This document shows positions 53,021 through 62,669 of a DNA stretch of 64,000 nt, piece after piece. The position numbers and the translations under genes are program-made. The DNA is from JBQTIU01 sp052387815 (GTDB taxonomy: Bacteria > Pseudomonadota > Alphaproteobacteria > CACIAM-22H2). The stretch covers positions 7,695 through 71,694 of the forward strand of contig JBQTIU010000057.1 in NCBI GenBank assembly GCA_052387815.1, written 5' to 3'. The first letter of the stretch is position 1; every line of letters begins with the position of its first letter. The notes beneath the pieces were generated by a model. The model did no database searches. It saw only the letters and a list, made by a program, of their open reading frames with translations, and was not told the origin of the DNA.

Positions 53021-53755
53021 GTGCGCATCCGGCTTCATCGCCGACGCCCCGCGACGCGCCTAAGAGGCCATACCCCCTTGCGCAAAGGCAAAGCAAAGCT
53101 CCTCGGCTGGATCGTCGCCTGGGCGTGTCTGTTTCCACCCGCCGCGCTCGCCGGCAACGATCCCCTCGAGCCTGTGAACCGGTTGACGTTCGGGTTCAAC
53201 GCCTATTTCCAGGCGAGCGTTCTCGACCCGGTCACCGATTTTTACCGGTCCAATACGACGCCCGAGGTCCGCGGCGGCATCCACAATTTCTTCTCGAATT
53301 TGCGCGAGTCGCTCACCATCGTCAGCAGCCTCCTCGAGGGCGACGCGGCGAATGCCGGGAATGCCGCCGCCCGGTTCGTCATCAACACCTTCGAAGGTCT
53401 CGGCGGCGTCTACGACACGGCGAGCGCGCGCGGTTTCGAGCTCCGGCCCCGCGACCTCGGCCAGGTCTTCTGCGCCTGGGGCCTGCCGGCGGGTCCGTAT
53501 GTCGTGCTGCCCGTGCTCGGCCCGTCGACGGCGCGCGACGCGGCGGCGCTGTTCATAACCCTCGGCACCTCTTATTACCTGCTCGGCAATATCTACATCC
53601 CGTATCGCGTCAGCGATATCGTGGAAACCTACACCCACAACCGCGACACGGTGCGGATGATCGACGAGGGCGCGATCGACGTTTACGCCGTTCGCAGGAG
53701 CGCCTATGAGCAGGTCCGGCTGCCGGAGTGTCCGGTCAACGGCAACGGATGGTGA
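53021..53755 (+). CDS. MlaA (VacJ)-like protein, stand-alone
   Basis: A protein of 244 residues from a GTG start. A TTG at 53078 with AAGAGG upstream is an alternative start and would give 225. The signal sequence (LGWIVAWACLFPPAALAG) has no convincing lipobox. The MlaA core is clear: DPLEPVNRLTFGFNAYFQAS, GGIHNFFSNLRES, ARFVINTFEGLGGVYDTA and YVVLPVLGPSTARDAA. Two cysteines (C151 in VFCAWG and C237 in LPECPVNG) match the two in the fused MlaA domain. Orthologous MlaA proteins are lipoproteins that remove phospholipids from the outer leaflet. Confidence 0.88.
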   Translation: MRIRLHRRRPATRLRGHTPLRKGKAKLLGWIVAWACLFPPAALAGNDPLEPVNRLTFGFNAYFQASVLDPVTDFYRSNTTPEVRGGIHNFFSNLRESLTIVSSLLEGDAANAGNAAARFVINTFEGLGGVYDTASARGFELRPRDLGQVFCAWGLPAGPYVVLPVLGPSTARDAAALFITLGTSYYLLGNIYIPYRVSDIVETYTHNRDTVRMIDEGAIDVYAVRRSAYEQVRLPECPVNGNGW

Positions 53756-53795
53756 GGCGACCCACCGGCACCATCCACTTGGAGGAGGAGAACCC

Positions 53796-54125
53796 ATGCG
53801 CAGGATCGTCTTCATCGCCCTCGTCGCCCTGATCGCGCTCCTTCCCACTGGCGCGGGGGCCCAGCAGCGGGCCCAGCCGGAGGCGAGCACTGCCTTCCTC
53901 GGCATGACCCCGGGCCAGGCGCTGGCCGTCGGGGTCGGCATAGTTGCCGGCGCCGTGGTCCTCAACGCGCTCATGCCCGGCCCTTGGTTCATGGGAACCG
54001 GCTTGACGACCGCCGTCGGCGGGCTGGCCGGGGCATTGATCGGCAACTGGACCTACTGGTGGGTGAAGGAGCCGGCCCCGCGCGCCGGCGTACGCGGCGC
54101 GGCCGCCGTCGAGCGGGAAGCGTAA
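53796..54125 (+). CDS. Small glycine-zipper protein with signal peptide
   Basis: A 109-residue protein. The signal peptide (MRRIVFIALVALIALLPTGA) is cleaved near GAQQ. Two short hydrophobic glycine-rich spans (ALAVGVGIVAGAVVLNAL and TTAVGGLAGALIGNWTYWW) form a glycine-zipper pattern. GGAGGAGGAG precedes the ATG. It is the last gene of the RND/MlaA run and may insert into the outer membrane or stabilise the complex. No specific family is assigned. Confidence 0.7.
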   Translation: MRRIVFIALVALIALLPTGAGAQQRAQPEASTAFLGMTPGQALAVGVGIVAGAVVLNALMPGPWFMGTGLTTAVGGLAGALIGNWTYWWVKEPAPRAGVRGAAAVEREA

Positions 54126-54162
54126 TAGGGGTGAGGCAACGCCGGTCTTGAGAGCCGCCCGC

Positions 54163-54183
54163 GGGCCGGTTTCAAACCGGCCC
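54163..54183. repeat. REP-like palindromic repeat, locus C
   Basis: A perfect palindrome GGGCCGGTTT-C-AAACCGGCCC in the 106-base gap between the convergent glycine-zipper and multicopper oxidase genes. It has the same core as loci A, B and D and may serve as a terminator or recombination site. Confidence 0.8.
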
Positions 54184-54231
54184 CCACAAGAGGATCGGCA
54201 TCGGGCGCGCCTTCCGCCGCCCCTCGCACCT

Positions 54232-55758
54232 TCAGGCGAGGTAGCGCAATTCAGTAATCATACCGGCGGCCATGTGGTAAAGCAGGTGGCAGTGGAAGGC
54301 CCATCGCCCGGGATTGGTCGCATCGAAGGCGATCGCAACCGACCCCTTGGCCGGCACCAGCACGGTGTCGCGGACCGCGCCCGCGATCTTGCGGTCGCCG
54401 ACCGCGAGGACCTGGAAGTGATGGCCGTGCAGATGCATGGGATGCGCCATGCCGGTGTCGTTGCGCAGGACCATGGACACGCGCTCCCCCTTGCGCACCG
54501 CGATGTAGTCGAGGCCGGTCGCCGGATCGGCGCCGAGGCCCCAGACATAGGGCGCCATCGACCCGGTGAGCGCAACCGTCACTTGCCGATCCGCGGCGCG
54601 CGCGGCCAAGGGCTCGGCAGCGGCGAGGCGGGTCTCGAAATCGCTGTCGCCGACCAGGCCCGCCTTGGCCGCCGCCGTCCCCGAAATGCGCGCGACCTGC
54701 CCGCGGCGCGTGGCCAGGATCACACCGGTCCGCTGGACCTCGGCCTCGCGCTGGAACAGCACGGGGAAGGCGCCCTCGCCGCGCGCCAGTTCTAGGGCGA
54801 CATCGAGTCGCTGGGCGATCGCGATCGGGAACAGGCTGCCTTCGATGGGCGCCGTCGCATTCCCGTCCACGGCCAGCACGCGGCCCTTGAGCGCCCCCAG
54901 ATCGAGGAAGAAATTGGTCCCCGCCCCGGCGTTGATGATCCTAAGGCGCACCCGCGCGCCGTTCTCGACCCGGACCAGTTCGGGATCGTCGAGCGTGCGG
55001 TCGTTGGCGAGATAGGCGTCGTAGTCGACCTCGTTGACGTCCGCGGCTGCCGGCGCGCTCCCGCCCGGCATGGCCATGCCCCCCATCTGCATGCCGGGCA
55101 TGGCCTGCGCCTGGCCGCCCCCCATCTGCATCCCGCCCATCTGCATGCCCGGCATGGAATGGCCGCCCGGCATGGCCTCGGCCTGGCCGTGGGCCGGCGC
55201 GCCCGAAGCCGTCATGGCGCCGAGAGTGCGCAGGATTTCGTCCGGCGATTTGAAGCTGAAGTCGTGCAGGATGACGATCACTTCTTGGACGTCCGCGCGC
55301 TCGTCCTCGGAGGTGCGCACGATCAAGGGCGCGGCGAGCAACTCCTGTTCCTGAAGGGTTAAATGCGAGTGCATCCAGTGCGTGCCGGGCCGCGGCGCGT
55401 AATCGAAGACCTGGACCGTGCCCGGTGGCAGCGGCAGCATCGACAGGTTCGGCACCCCGTCCTGGGACGAGGGCGGCTCTTGGCCGTGCCAGTGGACGAT
55501 CGTCGGCTCGGACAAGGCATTGGCGAGCTCGACCCGGAAGCGGTCGCGCGAGCCCAAGACGAGGCCGTGGCGTCCGTCCGGCTGCCGAATGCCGAACACG
55601 CTTGCCGATCGCCCATTGACCGCGAGGCTGCGGCGCTCTATGCGCAGCGCCCGCGCCGGCTCGACGGGGGTGGCGGCGAAACCGGCGGGCGCGAATGGGG
55701 CCGCGGCGCCGAGGGCGGCGGCGGAAACCAGGAGGCGGCGGCGCGAGAGAGCTGGCAT
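54232..55758 (-). CDS. Multicopper oxidase with Met-rich insert (CueO/CopA-like)
   Basis: A 508-residue Tat-exported oxidase. SRRRLLVSAAALGAAAPFAP is the signal. Copper-site motifs are IVHWHG, HWMHSHL, AHPMHLHGHHF and HCHLLYHMAAGM, with the axial Met. A Met/His-rich insert (PGMQMGGMQMGGGQAQAMPG region, about residues 200-250) matches those in CueO and PcoA/CopA that bind excess Cu(I). It is convergent with the RND operon. The start at 55758 has GGAGG upstream. It probably oxidises Cu(I) in the periplasm, strengthening the copper reading of the RND pump. Confidence 0.92.
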   Translation of the reverse strand: MPALSRRRLLVSAAALGAAAPFAPAGFAATPVEPARALRIERRSLAVNGRSASVFGIRQPDGRHGLVLGSRDRFRVELANALSEPTIVHWHGQEPPSSQDGVPNLSMLPLPPGTVQVFDYAPRPGTHWMHSHLTLQEQELLAAPLIVRTSEDERADVQEVIVILHDFSFKSPDEILRTLGAMTASGAPAHGQAEAMPGGHSMPGMQMGGMQMGGGQAQAMPGMQMGGMAMPGGSAPAAADVNEVDYDAYLANDRTLDDPELVRVENGARVRLRIINAGAGTNFFLDLGALKGRVLAVDGNATAPIEGSLFPIAIAQRLDVALELARGEGAFPVLFQREAEVQRTGVILATRRGQVARISGTAAAKAGLVGDSDFETRLAAAEPLAARAADRQVTVALTGSMAPYVWGLGADPATGLDYIAVRKGERVSMVLRNDTGMAHPMHLHGHHFQVLAVGDRKIAGAVRDTVLVPAKGSVAIAFDATNPGRWAFHCHLLYHMAAGMITELRYLA

Positions 55759-55933
55759 TGGGGGTCCTCCGCGAAGGCACGCGACGGTCGGGACGCGAGA
55801 AAATAACACAATCGCCGGCGTCCAGGGAAGGGGTCGCCGCGCTCGGCCCCGCGATCCCGCCGTTTGAATGGCGCCCGCTTTTGGGCTAGACAGAACGACG
55901 CCTCAAAGCGCAACGCCGGATTTGGAGACGTCG

Positions 55934-57619
55934 ATGGCGCCGTTGGACCGGGCGGACGGTGGAACCTCCGGGATCGATTTCCAGACCCATCCCGAGCGCT
56001 ACCGCCATTGGCATCTCAGGATCGAGCCGCCGCTCGCCGTCCTCGCGCTCGACGTGGCGGAAGACCGCGGCCTCGCCCCCGGCTACACGCTCAAGCTCAA
56101 CTCCTACGATCTCGGCGTCGACATCGAGCTCTACGACGCCGTCCAGCGCCTGCGCTTCGAGCATCCCGAAGTCGGCGCCGTCATCCTCACCTCCAGCAAG
56201 GACCGCATGTTCTCGGCCGGCGCCAACATCGCCATGCTCGCCCGCGCCAGCCACGGCCACAAGGTCAATTTCTGCAAGTTCACCAACGAGACGCGCAACG
56301 GCATCGAGGACGCGAGCCGCCATTCGGGCCAGGCCTATGTGTGCAAGATCAACGGCACCGCCGCGGGCGGCGGCTACGAGCTGGCGCTCGCCGCCGATTA
56401 CATCCTGATGGCCGACGACGGCTCGACCGCGGTCTCGCTGCCCGAGGTCCCCCTGCTCGCGGTCCTGCCCGGGACCGGGGGGCTCACCCGGCTCGTCGAC
56501 AAGCGCCATGTGCGCCGCGACCGCGCCGATTATTTCTGCACCCTCCTCGAGGGCATTCGAGGGCGCCGGGCGGTCGAATGGGGCCTCATCGACGAGGCCG
56601 TGCCGCCCTCGCGCCTCGATGCGGCGACCCGCGAGCGCGCCCTCGCCCTCGCGCAAGCGTCCGACCGCCCGCGCGACGCCCAGGGCATCGCGCTTTCGCC
56701 GCTCGCCCGCCGGCTCGAGGCCGACGCCATCGCCTACGAGCATGTCCAGGTGGCCATCGATCGCGGCTTGCGGACCGCCAACATCACGGTCCTCGCGCCC
56801 GGCGCCCCGCCGCCCACCGAGCTTGCCGCCATCCACGCCGCCGGGGCCGCGTTCTGGCCGCTGGCGCTGGCCCGCCAGCTCGACGACGCCGTCCTTCACT
56901 TGCGGAGCAACGAGCCGGAAATCGGGACATGGGTCCTGCGCTCGAGCGGCAGCCCCGATTGGGTCGCGGCCGCCGACGCCGCCCTCCTCGCGCATGCGGG
57001 CGACTGGCTGGTCCGCGAGGTGGTACTCTACTTGAAGCGGGTGCTGAAGCGCATCGACGTGACCTCGCGCAGCCTGATCGCCCTGGTCGAGCCCGGAAGC
57101 TGCTTTACCGGCACCCTCCTGGAGCTGGTGATGGCGGCCGACCGCAGCTTCATGCTCGACGGCAGCTTCGCGGGGCGCAACCTGGCGGCGGCGCGCGTAC
57201 GCCTGACGGCGATGAATTTCGGCCAGCTGCCGATGTGCAACGATCTGACGCGGCTTGCCTCGCGCTGGCTCGGCGCGCCCGAGCGGGTCGAGGCGGCGCA
57301 AGCCGCGATCGGGGCCGAGCTCGACGCGCGCGCGGCCGCGGCGCTCGGCCTGGTCACCTTCACCCCCGACGAACTCGACTGGGAGGACGAGGTCCGGCTC
57401 GCTATCGAGGAGCGCGCCAGCTTCTCCGCGGATGCGCTCAGCGGGCTCGAGGCCAATCTCCGCTTCGCCGGCCCGGAGACCATGGAATCGAAGATCTTCG
57501 CCCGGCTGTCCGCCTGGCAGAACTGGATCTTCCAACGGCCCAACGCGGTCGGCCCCGAGGGCGCCTTGAGCCTCTACGGCACCGGCCGCCAGAGCCGGTT
57601 CGACAAGACCCGGGTATGA
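55934..57619 (+). CDS. boxC: 2,3-Epoxybenzoyl-CoA dihydrolase
   Basis: A 561-residue enzyme of the double-crotonase type that opens the ring of 2,3-epoxybenzoyl-CoA. The first crotonase module has SKDRMFSAGANIAMLARASH, followed by KINGTAAGGGYELALAADYI. The second is diverged. It is the first gene of the box cluster; boxB follows one base later (stop 57619, start 57621). The start is MAPLDRADG at 55934, since the upstream frame is not family-like. The length fits the family (about 550). Confidence 0.94.
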   Translation: MAPLDRADGGTSGIDFQTHPERYRHWHLRIEPPLAVLALDVAEDRGLAPGYTLKLNSYDLGVDIELYDAVQRLRFEHPEVGAVILTSSKDRMFSAGANIAMLARASHGHKVNFCKFTNETRNGIEDASRHSGQAYVCKINGTAAGGGYELALAADYILMADDGSTAVSLPEVPLLAVLPGTGGLTRLVDKRHVRRDRADYFCTLLEGIRGRRAVEWGLIDEAVPPSRLDAATRERALALAQASDRPRDAQGIALSPLARRLEADAIAYEHVQVAIDRGLRTANITVLAPGAPPPTELAAIHAAGAAFWPLALARQLDDAVLHLRSNEPEIGTWVLRSSGSPDWVAAADAALLAHAGDWLVREVVLYLKRVLKRIDVTSRSLIALVEPGSCFTGTLLELVMAADRSFMLDGSFAGRNLAAARVRLTAMNFGQLPMCNDLTRLASRWLGAPERVEAAQAAIGAELDARAAAALGLVTFTPDELDWEDEVRLAIEERASFSADALSGLEANLRFAGPETMESKIFARLSAWQNWIFQRPNAVGPEGALSLYGTGRQSRFDKTRV

Positions 57620-57620
57620 C

Positions 57621-59039
<1,419 letters not shown>

Positions 59040-59052
59040 GGATACGGAAGCG

Positions 59053-60657
59053 ATGCGAGACCACACGGTCGATATCGAGCGCTCGCGCCAGCCCGGCGGG
59101 GCAGCGCCCCGCCCCTTGCGGTTCGCCCCGGTCTTCAACGTCGCGGTCCCCTTCATCGACCGCCATCTCGCCGAGGGGCGCGCCGGCAAGGTCGCGATCC
59201 GCACCGTGGGCGGCGAGGAGGTGACCTATGGCGCGCTCGCCCGGCGCGTCAACCGCTGCGGCAATGCGCTCCTACGCCTCGGGCTCGAGCGCGGCGAGCG
59301 CGTCCTGATGATGGTCAAGGACTGCCCCGAGTTCTTCTATCTGTTCTGGGGCGCGATCAAGGCCGGGCTCGTCCCCGTCCCCGTCAACACCCTGCTGCGC
59401 CGGGCCGACTACCGGTTCATGATCGAGGATTCGGGGGCGACCCTCGTCGTCTATTCGCCCGAGTTCGCGGGCGAAGTCGAGCCCGCGCTCGCCGAGGCTT
59501 GCCCGAGCCCGCGCCATCTCCTGCGCACCGAAGGCATGGGCGACACGCTCAAGACGCTCCTGGCCGCGGCCGCGCCCGAGCTGGCGAGCGCGCCGGCGCG
59601 GGCCGAGGACGACTGCTTCTGGCTCTACTCCTCGGGATCGACCGGCGCGCCCAAGGGGGCGGTCCATCTCCATCGCGACATGGTGGCGACGAGCCAGCAT
59701 TACGGGGTCGAAACCCTCGGCATCGACGCCGGCGACGTCTGTTTCTCGGCCGCCAAGCTGTTCTTTGCCTACGGGCTCGGCAACAGCATGACGTTTCCCC
59801 TGTGGGTGGGCGCCTCGGCGGTGCTGGCCGACGCCCGACCGAGCCCGGCCTCGACGCTCGAGGTCATGGCCAAGTTCCACCCGACCCTCTATTTCGGCGT
59901 ACCGACCCTTTACAGCCATCAGTTGCGGGTCCTCGAGGAAGGCCAGGCCGATCTCTCGTCCCTGCGCCTGTTCGTCTCGGCGGGCGAGGCGTTGCCCGCC
60001 GACATCCTGCGGCGCTGGCGCGAGGTCACGGGCAAGCCGATCCTCGACGGCATCGGCTCAACCGAGGCCTTGCACATCTTCATCTCCAACCGCCCCGGCG
60101 ACGTGAAGCCGGGGGCGAGCGGCCGCGTGGTCGCCGGCTACGAGGCGCGCATCGTGGACGAGGCCGGGCGCGAGGCGAAGGACGGCGACACCGGAGCGCT
60201 CATGATCCGGGGCCCGTCGATCGCCAAGTACTACTGGAACAACCCCGAGCGCACGCGGCGGACGATGGTCGATGGCTGGCTGGTCACCGGCGACACCTAT
60301 TATCGCGACGCCGCGGGCTACTACTATTTCTGCGGGCGCAGCGACGACATGCTGAAAGTAGGGGGAATGTGGTGCTCGCCCTTCGAGATCGAGGCGCGGT
60401 TGATCGAGCACCCGCAGGTGCTCGAGGCGGCGGTCATCGGCCGCCCGGATGCCGAGGGCCTGGTCAAGCCCGAGGCCTATGTCGTCCTCAAGGACCCGGC
60501 CGCCGCCGGCGAGGCGCTCGCCAAGGAGCTGGTCGAGCACTGCAAGGGCGGGCTGGCGCCGTACAAATTCCCGCGCCGCATCGAGTTCCTCGCCGAGCTG
60601 CCGAAGACGGCGACCGGCAAGATCCAGCGCTTCAAGCTGCGCGCCGAACCGGCCTGA
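59053..60657 (+). CDS. Benzoate-CoA ligase
   Basis: A 534-residue AMP-forming acyl-CoA synthetase. The nucleotide-binding motif is LYSSGSTGAPKGAVHLH, and the C-terminal catalytic lysine region is LPKTATGKIQRFKLR. The substrate-site segment FFAYGLGNSMTFPLWVGAS is typical of benzoate-CoA ligases (BadA/BclA). It activates benzoate for BoxB and lies 13 bases after it. Confidence 0.92.
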   Translation: MRDHTVDIERSRQPGGAAPRPLRFAPVFNVAVPFIDRHLAEGRAGKVAIRTVGGEEVTYGALARRVNRCGNALLRLGLERGERVLMMVKDCPEFFYLFWGAIKAGLVPVPVNTLLRRADYRFMIEDSGATLVVYSPEFAGEVEPALAEACPSPRHLLRTEGMGDTLKTLLAAAAPELASAPARAEDDCFWLYSSGSTGAPKGAVHLHRDMVATSQHYGVETLGIDAGDVCFSAAKLFFAYGLGNSMTFPLWVGASAVLADARPSPASTLEVMAKFHPTLYFGVPTLYSHQLRVLEEGQADLSSLRLFVSAGEALPADILRRWREVTGKPILDGIGSTEALHIFISNRPGDVKPGASGRVVAGYEARIVDEAGREAKDGDTGALMIRGPSIAKYYWNNPERTRRTMVDGWLVTGDTYYRDAAGYYYFCGRSDDMLKVGGMWCSPFEIEARLIEHPQVLEAAVIGRPDAEGLVKPEAYVVLKDPAAAGEALAKELVEHCKGGLAPYKFPRRIEFLAELPKTATGKIQRFKLRAEPA

Positions 60658-60700
60658 TGCCGGGGCCCGCGACCGCCGCGCACCGGCATGCAACCACGGG

Positions 60701-60857
60701 GGGAATTTCACCGCGCAGATCGCGGAGGAGGCGCAGCGGACGCCGTAGGGGCGGGTCTTTCGACCCGCCCGAGGGGCCGGTTTGAAACCCGCGGGGCATG
60801 GCCCCGCGCCGACGCGACCTCGGCATGATCCTCCGCGATCTGCACGGTGAAATTCCC
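60701..60857. repeat. 29-base inverted repeat bracketing a REP-like palindrome
   Basis: Arms at 60701-60729 and 60829-60857 are complementary at 28 of 29 positions. They share GGGAATTTCACC and CAGATCGCGGAGGA. Between them lies the REP-like palindrome cluster (60748-60790). The right arm ends eight bases before the CoA-transferase start codon. The symmetry suggests a small inserted element or an inverted duplication of the gene's upstream region. Confidence 0.7.
60748..60770. repeat. REP-like palindromic repeat, locus D
   Basis: The palindrome GGGCGGGTCTTTCGACCCGCCC is followed by GGGCCGGTTTGAAACCCGC. It has the same core as loci A-C and lies in the middle of the 29-base inverted repeat. Confidence 0.75.
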
Positions 60858-60865
60858 TTCGGCGC

Positions 60866-61789
60866 ATGAACGACAAGCTCTTCTCCTTGGATCGCGCCGC
60901 CGCCGAGTTGATCGGCGATGGCGATGGGGTGGTCCTGGGCGCCTCCCTCGAACCGATGATCCCCTTCGCGCTCACCTACGAGATCATCCGCCAGAGGAAG
61001 CGCGATCTCAAGATGATCGCGCCGATCTCGGATGCCTCGAGCGATATGCTGATCGGCGCCGGCTGCGTCGCCGAGGTCACCGGCGCCTGGGTCGGCAATG
61101 TCTCGGGCGGGCTCGGCCACAACTATCGCCGCGCCGCCGAGCGTCAGATCCCGCGTGCGATTCGGATCAACGATCATTCCAATTTCTCGCTGGGCATGGC
61201 GCTGTTGGCGGCCGCCTATGGCCTGCCCTATGTGCCGATCCGCTCCCTCCTGGGGTCCGACATCCTGGCCTCGAACCCGTCGTTCCGCCGCGCCACCGAC
61301 CCGTTCGCCGCCGAGCCCGAGCCGGTGGTCCTCGTCCCCCCGCTCGTCCCCGACGTGGCGGTGATCTCGGTCCAGCGCGCCGACCGCGACGGCAACAGCC
61401 ATTATTGGGGCAGCGCCGGCCTCGCCCAAGAGGCGGCGCTGGCGGCCAAGCGGGTCCTCGTCCTCGCCGAGGAGATCGTCGCGCCCGAGGTCATCGCCTC
61501 GGACCCCAACCGCGTGCTCTTCCCCGGCTTCCTGGTCAGCGCGGTCGTCCATTGCCCGGCCGGCGCGCATCCCTCGCCGATGCCCGGGGTGTGGCAGCGC
61601 GACACCGCGTTCTTCAACGACTACCACGCGCGCTCGCGCCAGCGCGACGGCTTCCTTGCCTGGCTCGACGAGTGGGTCCTGGGCGTTCCCGACCACGCCG
61701 CCTATCGCGCCAAGCTCGGCCGGCGCCTCGACGAGCTCCGGATCCGGGGCCAGGCGCCGGCGGCGCCAGTCAACTTTGCGTCGCGCTGA
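60866..61789 (+). CDS. CoA-transferase family I subunit A
   Basis: A 307-residue glutaconate/3-oxoadipate CoA-transferase-type alpha subunit. GDGVVLGASLEPMIPFALTY and GAGCVAEVTGAWVGNVSGGL are family features. Its stop overlaps the start of subunit B (TGATG). In steroid and aromatic pathways similar pairs act as CoA-transferases or, as IpdAB, as ring hydrolases. Its place beside the box genes suggests a downstream step for a dicarboxylic intermediate. The REP-like element just upstream may affect its expression. Confidence 0.88.
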   Translation: MNDKLFSLDRAAAELIGDGDGVVLGASLEPMIPFALTYEIIRQRKRDLKMIAPISDASSDMLIGAGCVAEVTGAWVGNVSGGLGHNYRRAAERQIPRAIRINDHSNFSLGMALLAAAYGLPYVPIRSLLGSDILASNPSFRRATDPFAAEPEPVVLVPPLVPDVAVISVQRADRDGNSHYWGSAGLAQEAALAAKRVLVLAEEIVAPEVIASDPNRVLFPGFLVSAVVHCPAGAHPSPMPGVWQRDTAFFNDYHARSRQRDGFLAWLDEWVLGVPDHAAYRAKLGRRLDELRIRGQAPAAPVNFASR

Positions 61790-62577
61790 TGCGGGTCTCG
61801 ACCCAGGACCTCATGATCGCCGCCGCCGCGCGCGAAATCCGCGATGGCGAGGTGGTGTTCGTCGGCATGCGCCTGCCGGTGGTGGCCTTCGGCGTCGCCC
61901 GCCTGACCCACGCCCCCAACGCCGTCGGACTGTTCGAATGCGGCATCGCGCGCCATGCGCCTGCCGACCGCACCCTCTACACCATGGGCGACCCCGCCAA
62001 CCAGGAAGGCGCCGCCTGGCTGACCGGCACCCTGCAGGTGATAGGCCTGCTGGGGGGCGGCCGGGTCGATGTCGGCTTCATCGGCGGCGCCGAGCTCGAC
62101 CGCTTCGGCAACCTCAACAGCTCCTATATCGGCGACGCCCAGGCACCGCTTGTGAAACTGCCGGGCTCGGGGGGTGCCGCCGACATCGCCGCCCTTGCCG
62201 GCCGCCTGCTGGTGGTCATGAGCCACGAGCGCCGGCGGCTTCGCCCACGGGTCGACTACGTGACCTCGCCCGGCTACCTCGACGGCCGGGGCGCGCGCCG
62301 CGCGGCCGGGCTCAAGGGCGGGCCCGCCGCCGTGATCACCGACCTCGCGGTCCTGAGGCCGCATGGCGAGAGCGGCGAACTCCATCTCGCCTCCTTCCAC
62401 CCCGGGACCAGCCCCGCGGCCGTGCGCGAGCGGACCGGCTGGGACCTCAAGCTCATGCCCCGGGCCGGCGAGACCCCGCCGCCCAGCCCGGCCGAGCTCG
62501 ACGCGCTCTCGCGCATCGACCGCGACGGCTTCTGGCGCCGCCCGGCCGAATCGGGCCCGGCCGAATCCGGTTTGTGA
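61789..62577 (+). CDS. CoA-transferase family I subunit B
   Basis: A 262-residue beta subunit. The catalytic-glutamate region GLFECGIARHAPADRTLYTM and the later VDVGFIGGAELDRFGNLNSS match the glutaconate CoA-transferase family. ATG and preceding stop share bases, so the subunits are coupled. The C-terminal tail is Pro-rich. Confidence 0.88.
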   Translation: MRVSTQDLMIAAAAREIRDGEVVFVGMRLPVVAFGVARLTHAPNAVGLFECGIARHAPADRTLYTMGDPANQEGAAWLTGTLQVIGLLGGGRVDVGFIGGAELDRFGNLNSSYIGDAQAPLVKLPGSGGAADIAALAGRLLVVMSHERRRLRPRVDYVTSPGYLDGRGARRAAGLKGGPAAVITDLAVLRPHGESGELHLASFHPGTSPAAVRERTGWDLKLMPRAGETPPPSPAELDALSRIDRDGFWRRPAESGPAESGL

Positions 62578-62669
62578 CCCCGGCCCGGCGCGCGTACAAT
62601 CGCGTCGATCCCCTCGCGCCCTCGCCCGACGGCGCCGGGGCCATGGCCAACGATTTGACGGAGGCACCC

